64,000 bases of DNA. Origin: DASXRA01 sp036502575. GTDB lineage: Bacteria > Actinomycetota > Actinomycetes > Mycobacteriales > Jatrophihabitantaceae. The notes beneath the pieces are model-generated. The model saw only the letters and a list, made by a program, of their open reading frames with translations. It made no database searches and had not been told where the DNA came from. Shown here piece after piece: positions 58,987 to 64,000 of this stretch. Location: the NCBI GenBank assembly GCA_036502575.1, contig DASXYL010000035.1, positions 1 through 64,000 of the forward strand, given 5' to 3'. Every line of letters starts with the position of its first letter. The first letter of the stretch is position 1. The translations under genes were made by a program, and so were the position numbers.

Positions 58987-60557
58987 GCGCGCGCCTGCTG
59001 TTGTTGCTGTTGCTGTTGCTGACGGACCTCGTCCTCGCCGGCGTCGTCGGGGGGCGGCAGCGGCAACCGCTCGGGCGGCGGGGGCGTCTCGCGGCGCGGC
59101 CCGCTCCCGGCCAGGATCGAGGGACGCTCGCCGGCCAGCACCCAGGTGTCCTTCGAGCCGCCGCCCTGGCTGGAGTTGACGACCAGCGACCCCTCGACCA
59201 GCGCCACCCGGGTGAGCCCGCCGGGCAGCACCCACACGTCGTGGCCGTCGTTGATCGCGAACGGACGCAGGTCGACGTGCCGCGGTGCGACGTCGTCACC
59301 GATCAGGGTGGGCACCGTCGAGAGCTGCACCACCGGCTGGGCGATCCAGCCTCGCGGGTTGGTCAGCAGGTGGGTTCGCAGCGCGGCCAGCTCGTCCCGG
59401 GACGCCTGCGGACCGATCACCAGGCCCTTGCCGCCCGCGCCGTCGACCGGCTTGACGACCAGCTCGGCGAGCCGGTCGAGCACTTCTTCCAGGGCGTCGG
59501 ACTCCTCCAGCCGCCAGGTGTCGACGTTGGGCAGCACCGGCTCCTCGTGCAGGTAGTAGCGCACCAGGTCGGGTAGGTAGGTGTAGATCAGCTTGTCGTC
59601 GGCGACGCCGTTGCCCACGGCGTTGGCGATCGTGACGTTGCCGGCCCGGGCGGCGGTGAGGAGTCCGGGGCAGCCGAGCATCGAGTCGGACCGGAACTGC
59701 ACCGGGTCCAGGAACTCGTCGTCGACGCGCCGGTAGATCACGTCGACCCGACGCTCGCCCCGGGTGTCCCGCATCCGCACCGTGCCGCCGGAGCAGATCA
59801 GGTCGCGGCCCTCGACGAGTTCGACGCCCATTGCCCGGGCCAGCCACGCGTGCTCGAAGTAGGCGCTGTTGTAGACACCGGGCGTGAGCACCACGACGTT
59901 CGGCTCGGTGACGCCGGCCGGGGCGGCGCGGCGCAGCGCGGCGAGCAGCCGCTGCGGGTAGTGCGACACGGGGCGCAGCCGCACCCGGGCCAAGGTGTCG
60001 GCCCATTGCGGGCGCATCGCGCTGCGGTTGGCCAAGACGTAGCTGACCCCGGACGGCACCCGGACGTTGTCCTCGAGCACCCGGAACGTGCCCTGCTCGT
60101 CACGGATCAGGTCGATGCCGGAGATATGCACCCGCACGCCGTTGGGCGGCTCGATGCCGTACGCCTCGCGGTGGAAGTGCTTCGAGGAGGTGATCACCTG
60201 CCGCGGGATGACGCCGTCCTCGACCGCCCGGCTCGGCCCGTACACGTCGGCGAGAAAAGCCTCCAGCGCCTTTACCCGCTGCCGGACGCCGCGCTCGATG
60301 ATCTGCCAGTTGGCGTCGTCGATGACCCGGGGCACGATGTCGAGGGGGAACGGGCGCTCCTCGCCGCCGACGTCGAACGTCACACCCTGGTTGAGGTAGG
60401 CGCGCGCCAGGGAGTCGACGCTGGAGCGCAGCTCCTGGACGCCGACGTTCTGCATCGAGTCGTAGAGCGCGCGATAGGGCGCGCGGGCGTTGCCGGACGC
60501 GTCGATCATTTCGTCCCAGGCCACGCCTAGGCGGTAGTCGGAGAACAGGTCGGCCAC
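58980..60557 (-). CDS. Circularly permuted ATP-grasp ligase with C-terminal poly-Gln
   Basis: A 525-residue member of the CP-ATP-grasp family (DUF404/DUF407): YLNQGVTFDVGGEERPFPLDIVPRVID, VHISGIDLIRDEQGTFRVLEDNVRVPSGVSYVL, RDTRGERRVDVIYRRVDDEFLDP, VVKPVDGAGGKGLVIGP (ATP phosphate loop), and WIAQPVVQLSTVPT. Predicted to join amino acids or peptides. The C-terminus ends in nine glutamines (CAG/CAA) and ARAC, a tail that also forms the translation-start region of the next gene. Confidence 0.92.
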   Translation of the reverse strand: MADLFSDYRLGVAWDEMIDASGNARAPYRALYDSMQNVGVQELRSSVDSLARAYLNQGVTFDVGGEERPFPLDIVPRVIDDANWQIIERGVRQRVKALEAFLADVYGPSRAVEDGVIPRQVITSSKHFHREAYGIEPPNGVRVHISGIDLIRDEQGTFRVLEDNVRVPSGVSYVLANRSAMRPQWADTLARVRLRPVSHYPQRLLAALRRAAPAGVTEPNVVVLTPGVYNSAYFEHAWLARAMGVELVEGRDLICSGGTVRMRDTRGERRVDVIYRRVDDEFLDPVQFRSDSMLGCPGLLTAARAGNVTIANAVGNGVADDKLIYTYLPDLVRYYLHEEPVLPNVDTWRLEESDALEEVLDRLAELVVKPVDGAGGKGLVIGPQASRDELAALRTHLLTNPRGWIAQPVVQLSTVPTLIGDDVAPRHVDLRPFAINDGHDVWVLPGGLTRVALVEGSLVVNSSQGGGSKDTWVLAGERPSILAGSGPRRETPPPPERLPLPPPDDAGEDEVRQQQQQQQQQARAC

Positions 60558-60616
60558 CCCCGGGAGCGTATGGCGGTGTTGTGTCGGCAGTATTGCAGCC
60601 CGGCCGGCCCCGTGAT

Positions 60617-60667
60617 CCGGTTTTGGTCACCCAGCCGTCTATTTGACGGCCGGTGACCAAAACCCGG
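60617..60667. repeat. Dispersed palindrome family A, copy 3
   Basis: Arms GGTTTTGGTCACC (60619-60631) and GGTGACCAAAACC (60652-60664), 13 bp perfect, extended by CCGG/CCGG. Loop CAGCCGTCTATTTGACGGCC contains its own CCGTC/GACGG stem. Sits in the gap between dapC and the ATP-grasp gene. Confidence 0.88.
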
Positions 60668-60680
60668 GCGAGGCCAGCCG

Positions 60681-61769
60681 CTAGGCGCCGACGCGACGGG
60701 CCGCGAGCTCGATGCGGTCGTCGGGCTGTACGGCAGCCACCCGGAAGAACCCCGCCGACACCTCGCCGTAGAACTCGCCGGGCGAGACGACGACCCCGGC
60801 CTTGGCCGCGATGTCGCGGGCGGCCGACCACGCATCGCCCCCCGGTGCCGGCGCCCACAGGTAGAACGCCCCGCCGGGCAGCGGCGCGTCGTAGCCGGCC
60901 GCCTTGAGCACCTGCTGGAGGCGCTGCAGCCGGGACAGGTACCGCGCCCGCTGGGCCTCGACGTGCCCGTCGTCGTCCAGGGCGATGACCGCGGCCGCCT
61001 GGACCGGTCCGGGCGGCATCAGCCCCGCGTGCTTGCGGACCTCGCGCAGGTAGTGGACGAGCTCGGCGTCGCCGGCGTAGAAGCCGATGCGCGCCCCGGC
61101 GAAGTTGTCCCGCTTGGAGAGCGAGTGCACGGCGATCACGCCGTCCAGGTCGTCGCCGAGGATCGTCGAGCGCTCGCCCTGCCAGACGAACTCGGCGTAG
61201 CACTCGTCCGAGAACACCGGGACGTCCCGCTCGCGGCCCCATCGCGCAGCGGCCGCAAGATCGAGCAACTCGCCGGTCGGGTTGGCCGGCGAGTTCGTCC
61301 AGATGCACAGCGCCCGGTCAGCGTCCTCGTCGCTGATGTCCTCGAGCGTGCGATAGGGAACCGGGCGGCACCCGGCCAGGATCGCGCCCATCTCGTAGGT
61401 CGGGTAGCTGATCGCCGGGTAGAGGATTGTGTCGCGGGACGGGTCGCGCAGCCGCAGGTACTGCGGAACCGACGCCACGAACTCCTTGGTGCCGACGCAG
61501 GCGGCCAGGTCGGTGTCGGCGTCGACCCGGACGCCGAAGCGACGCTCGATCCAGCGCGCCGCCGCGCCGCGGAACGACTTGGTGCCGATCGATGGCGGGT
61601 ACCCCCGGGCGCCGTCCACTGTGGACAGTGCCGCGATCACCTCAGGCGGCGCCGAATCGCACGGCGTGCCGATAGAGAGGTCCACGGCACCGCCCTCGTG
61701 CTGGTCTGCGATCGCGATCACCTCGCCGAGGCGCTCGTACGGGTAGGGCGGCGGGACGAAGCCGGGCAC
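60681..61769 (-). CDS. dapC: Succinyldiaminopimelate transaminase
   Basis: A 362-residue class I aminotransferase: PPYPYERLGEVIAIADQHEGGAVDLSIGTPCDSAP, cofactor-binding SNPANPTGEL-like motif as WTNSPANPTGELLDL, FSDECYAEFVWQG, and the PLP lysine in AVHSLSKRDNFAGARIGF. The matched family makes N-succinyl-LL-diaminopimelate for lysine and peptidoglycan. GTG 61769 is chosen since GGAG lies 5 nt upstream; a GTG at 61775 overlaps the previous stop but lacks a ribosome site. Confidence 0.9.
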   Translation of the reverse strand: MPGFVPPPYPYERLGEVIAIADQHEGGAVDLSIGTPCDSAPPEVIAALSTVDGARGYPPSIGTKSFRGAAARWIERRFGVRVDADTDLAACVGTKEFVASVPQYLRLRDPSRDTILYPAISYPTYEMGAILAGCRPVPYRTLEDISDEDADRALCIWTNSPANPTGELLDLAAAARWGRERDVPVFSDECYAEFVWQGERSTILGDDLDGVIAVHSLSKRDNFAGARIGFYAGDAELVHYLREVRKHAGLMPPGPVQAAAVIALDDDGHVEAQRARYLSRLQRLQQVLKAAGYDAPLPGGAFYLWAPAPGGDAWSAARDIAAKAGVVVSPGEFYGEVSAGFFRVAAVQPDDRIELAARRVGA

Positions 61770-61771
61770 TG

Positions 61772-64000
61772 TCACTCCAGGTGTTGCGCTAGTAGTTGGG
61801 CCAGGTGTTGACCTTGATTGTCCGCCAACTGTTCGAGCTGGGTCCGGCACGAGAACCCGTCGGCGAGCACGATCGACCCCGGCGACGCGGCCCGGACGGC
61901 CGGCAGCAGGGCGGTCTCGGCGACGGCGACCGACACGTCGTAGTGCCCGCGTTCGACGCCGAAGTTGCCGGCCAATCCGCAGCAGCCCCCGACCGCGCTG
62001 ATCTGGGCGCCGGCGTCCTCGAGCAGCGCGGCGTCGGCGTCCCAGCCGAGGACGGCGTGTTGGTGGCAGTGCGCCTGGGCGACCCCGTGGACGCCGTCGA
62101 GGCTCGGCGGCGTCCAGCCCTCGGTAGCGCGCAACTGCTCGGCGAGCGTCTTCGTCGCGGCCTTCACGCGGGCGGCGCGGGGATCGTCGGGAAGCAGCTC
62201 CGTGACGTCAGAGCGCAGCACCGCTGTACAGGACGGCTCCAGGCCGACGATTGGGATGCCGTCGTAGGGTGCAAGGGCGTCCAACGATCGGCGCAGCTGG
62301 CGTCGGGCGCCGTCCAGCTGGCCAGTCGAGATCCAGGTCAGCCCGCAGCAGACCGCCTTGTCGGTGACGCGCACCGAGTAGCCGGCCGCCTCGAGCACGC
62401 GCACCGCCGCCTGACCGACCGCCGGCGTGAAGTGGTCGGTGAACGTGTCGACCCACAGCACCAGCGGTGTTCCCGCGGCGGCTGAATGCTGCGCGAACCA
62501 CTGGCGGAACGTCTGCGGCGCGAACTCCGGTAGCGGGCGACGCCGGTCGATGCCGCCGAGGCGCTTGGCCAGGGCGGCCAGGCTGCGGCGCCGCAGGGTC
62601 GCGTTGGCCAGCTTCGGGGCCCGGGAGGCGAGTCGCGCCCAGCGCGGCAGCCAGCCGAGCGCGTAGTGCGCGGCCGGACGGGGCCGGCGCCGGTATCGCT
62701 GGTAGAGCACCTCGGCCTTGTAGGTGGCCATGTCGATGCCGGTCGGACAATCGCTCGCACATCCCTTGCAGGACAGGCACAAGTCGAGCGACTCCGCGAC
62801 CTCATCCGAGCGCCAGCCGTTCACGAGGGATCCGTTGGCCAGCTCCTGCAGCACGCGCGCTCGGCCCCGGGTTGAGTCCTTCTCGTCGCGCGTCGCCAGG
62901 TAGGACGGGCACATCACGCCGCCGGAGTCGGCCCGGCACTTGCCCACGCCCACGCAGCGGTGTACAGCCGTACTGAGGTCACCGCCGTCGTGCGGGTACG
63001 CGAAGCCGAGCTTCGTCAGGGGACGGGCCGCCGGTACCCGCAGGTCGGCGTCGAGCGGCGCCGGGCGCACGATCACGCCCGGGTTGAGCAGGTCGTCCGG
63101 ATCGAAGGCGTGCTTGACCGCCGCGAACGTCTCGATGGCCTCCGGTGAGTACATGTAGGGCAGCAGCTCGCCCCGGGCCCGCCCGTCGCCGTGCTCACCC
63201 GACATCGAGCCGCCGTACTTGCCGACCAGGCGAGCGGCGTCCGTGACGAACTCGCGCAGCACCCTTGGTCGATCGCTAAGCGGGAAGTCGATGCGCACGT
63301 GCACGCAGCCGTCCCCGAAGTGCCCGTAGGCCAGGCCATCGACCCCGTGCTGGCGCATCAGCGCCTCGAAGTCACGCAGATACGGGCCCAGGACGGCCGG
63401 CGGGACGGCGGCGTCCTCCCATCCGGGCCAGGCCGGCTCGCCCGCAGGTGTGCGGCTGCCGAGGCCGGCGCCGTCCTCGCGGATGCGCCACAACGCCCGG
63501 GCCGCCGCGCCGGTGACCACGGCCGAGTCGAGGCAGCCGGAGTCGGCGATCAGCTTGCGGGCGGCGGCGATGGCCGCATCCGGTGTCTCGCCGGCCGTCT
63601 CGGCGAAGATCCAGCCCCCACCCCGGGGCAGTTCCGGCACGCTCCCCCGGCGGGCGCGCACCACGTCGGAGAGCCGGGCGTCCAGGCCTTCGAGGGCAAC
63701 GGGACGGTGGGGCAGCAGCGCGGGCACGGCGTCGGCGGCGGTAGCCATGTCGGCGAAGCCCAGCACCGCGAGCGCGGTTGCGCGAGGTGCCGCTACCAGG
63801 CGCACGGTCGCCTGGGTGATCACACCCAGCGTGCCCTCGGTGCCGACCAGGAACTTGGCAAATCCGATACCGTCTGTGCCGTTCTCGGGCAGCAGGTGCT
63901 CGAGCGAGTAGCCGGACACCTGCCGGGTGAAGCGACCGAACTCGGTACGGATCAGGGCCAATCGCTCCCGGACGAGGACGTCCACGGCGGGCGGAACGCC
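61772..64000 (-). CDS. FAD-linked oxidase with Fe-S (GlcD-GlcF type), 5' end missing
   Basis: Partial; the N-terminus lies beyond the right edge and the frame is open to base 64000. The visible 742 residues begin inside the FAD-binding domain (FLVGTEGTLGVITQATVRLVA), continue with the FAD-oxidase C-terminal domain (DGLAYGHFGDGCVHVRIDFPL, SGEHGDGRARGELL), then Fe-S ligands in CVGVGKCRADSG and CLSCKGCASDCPTGIDM, and two CCG domains (CCGLTW, GGCCGLAGNFG). A D-lactate/glycolate dehydrogenase-type respiratory enzyme. Stop is 2 bp before dapC. Confidence 0.9.
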   Translation of the reverse strand, partial: GVPPAVDVLVRERLALIRTEFGRFTRQVSGYSLEHLLPENGTDGIGFAKFLVGTEGTLGVITQATVRLVAAPRATALAVLGFADMATAADAVPALLPHRPVALEGLDARLSDVVRARRGSVPELPRGGGWIFAETAGETPDAAIAAARKLIADSGCLDSAVVTGAAARALWRIREDGAGLGSRTPAGEPAWPGWEDAAVPPAVLGPYLRDFEALMRQHGVDGLAYGHFGDGCVHVRIDFPLSDRPRVLREFVTDAARLVGKYGGSMSGEHGDGRARGELLPYMYSPEAIETFAAVKHAFDPDDLLNPGVIVRPAPLDADLRVPAARPLTKLGFAYPHDGGDLSTAVHRCVGVGKCRADSGGVMCPSYLATRDEKDSTRGRARVLQELANGSLVNGWRSDEVAESLDLCLSCKGCASDCPTGIDMATYKAEVLYQRYRRRPRPAAHYALGWLPRWARLASRAPKLANATLRRRSLAALAKRLGGIDRRRPLPEFAPQTFRQWFAQHSAAAGTPLVLWVDTFTDHFTPAVGQAAVRVLEAAGYSVRVTDKAVCCGLTWISTGQLDGARRQLRRSLDALAPYDGIPIVGLEPSCTAVLRSDVTELLPDDPRAARVKAATKTLAEQLRATEGWTPPSLDGVHGVAQAHCHQHAVLGWDADAALLEDAGAQISAVGGCCGLAGNFGVERGHYDVSVAVAETALLPAVRAASPGSIVLADGFSCRTQLEQLADNQGQHLAQLLAQHLE

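Noticed and set aside
1..64000. tRNA, rRNA, insertion sequences, prophage genes
   Set aside because: None recognised; no cloverleaf-like GGTTCGA.TCC element or transposase motif was seen in the gaps examined by eye.

Overview
The window is high-GC chromosomal DNA from an actinomycete (Actinomycetota). Most genes are translationally coupled and GTG or TTG starts are common. Several blocks match the actinobacterial core gene order: ftsE-ftsX-smpB with ssrA nearby, sigE-rseA-htrA-tatB close to mrp, an O-methyltransferase beside sigE, and the transglutaminase / alpha-E / circularly permuted ATP-grasp trio. The tmRNA tag at the left edge reads ADSNRAEFALAA, an actinobacterial-style tag. The genus cannot be fixed from the sequence alone; a non-mycobacterial soil lineage is a guess. 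No tRNA, rRNA, CRISPR array, insertion sequence or prophage gene was recognised.

Layout. 1-6.1 kb: 5' part of ssrA, a CYTH-CHAD protein, a tandem-GNAT protein, then smpB, ftsX, ftsE and prfB (translation quality control and division). 6.1-7.0 kb: MmcQ-like protein and a PadR regulator. 7.1-11.75 kb: a compact tad-type pilus/secretion operon (tadA, tadB, tadC, a pilin-like peptide, three TadE/TadG-like pseudopilins). 11.9-16.9 kb: MFS exporter, a small monooxygenase, a two-component pair, and an ArsR/SRPBCC pair with a probably leaderless promoter.

17.0-28.5 kb: one leftward operon, nearly all of it joined by 4-bp overlaps. It runs LacI regulator, two sugar-type ABC permeases, solute-binding lipoprotein, two different ADP-ribosylglycohydrolase-fold proteins, a ribokinase-like PfkB kinase, a large protein joining a TIM-barrel-like domain to a formylglycine-enzyme-like domain that lacks the catalytic cysteines, a CaiB/BaiF CoA-transferase and a CitE-like CoA lyase. 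A secreted esterase with a propeller-like tail is divergent from it, and two copies of a LacI-type operator sequence lie between. The simplest reading is uptake of a glycosylated (perhaps N-ribosylated) compound, intracellular hydrolysis, sugar phosphorylation, and CoA-dependent breakdown of the remaining acid. This is the best candidate here for an undescribed system.

28.7-46.9 kb: a small HTH/membrane protein/sensor operon whose last gene overlaps a convergent secreted lipase; lipoproteins; acyl-CoA dehydrogenase and a malyl-CoA-lyase-like protein; DMT transporter; MgtE_N/CBS and DUF1003 proteins; a large secreted subtilase-fold protease with sedolisin-like active-site features; AzlCD; MarR; mrp. 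47-50.6 kb: the SigE envelope-stress locus with a visible ECF autoregulatory promoter. 50.6-57 kb: PLP decarboxylase, O-methyltransferase, GNAT, LysR, and a saccharopine-dehydrogenase/aldehyde-dehydrogenase pair (lysine catabolism). 57-64 kb: transglutaminase/alpha-E/ATP-grasp trio, dapC, and a FAD/Fe-S oxidoreductase cut by the right edge.

Between genes there are at least two families of ~46-bp dispersed palindromes (three copies of A, two of B) and one related single palindrome. Several 13-24-bp tandem duplications sit exactly at gene ends.
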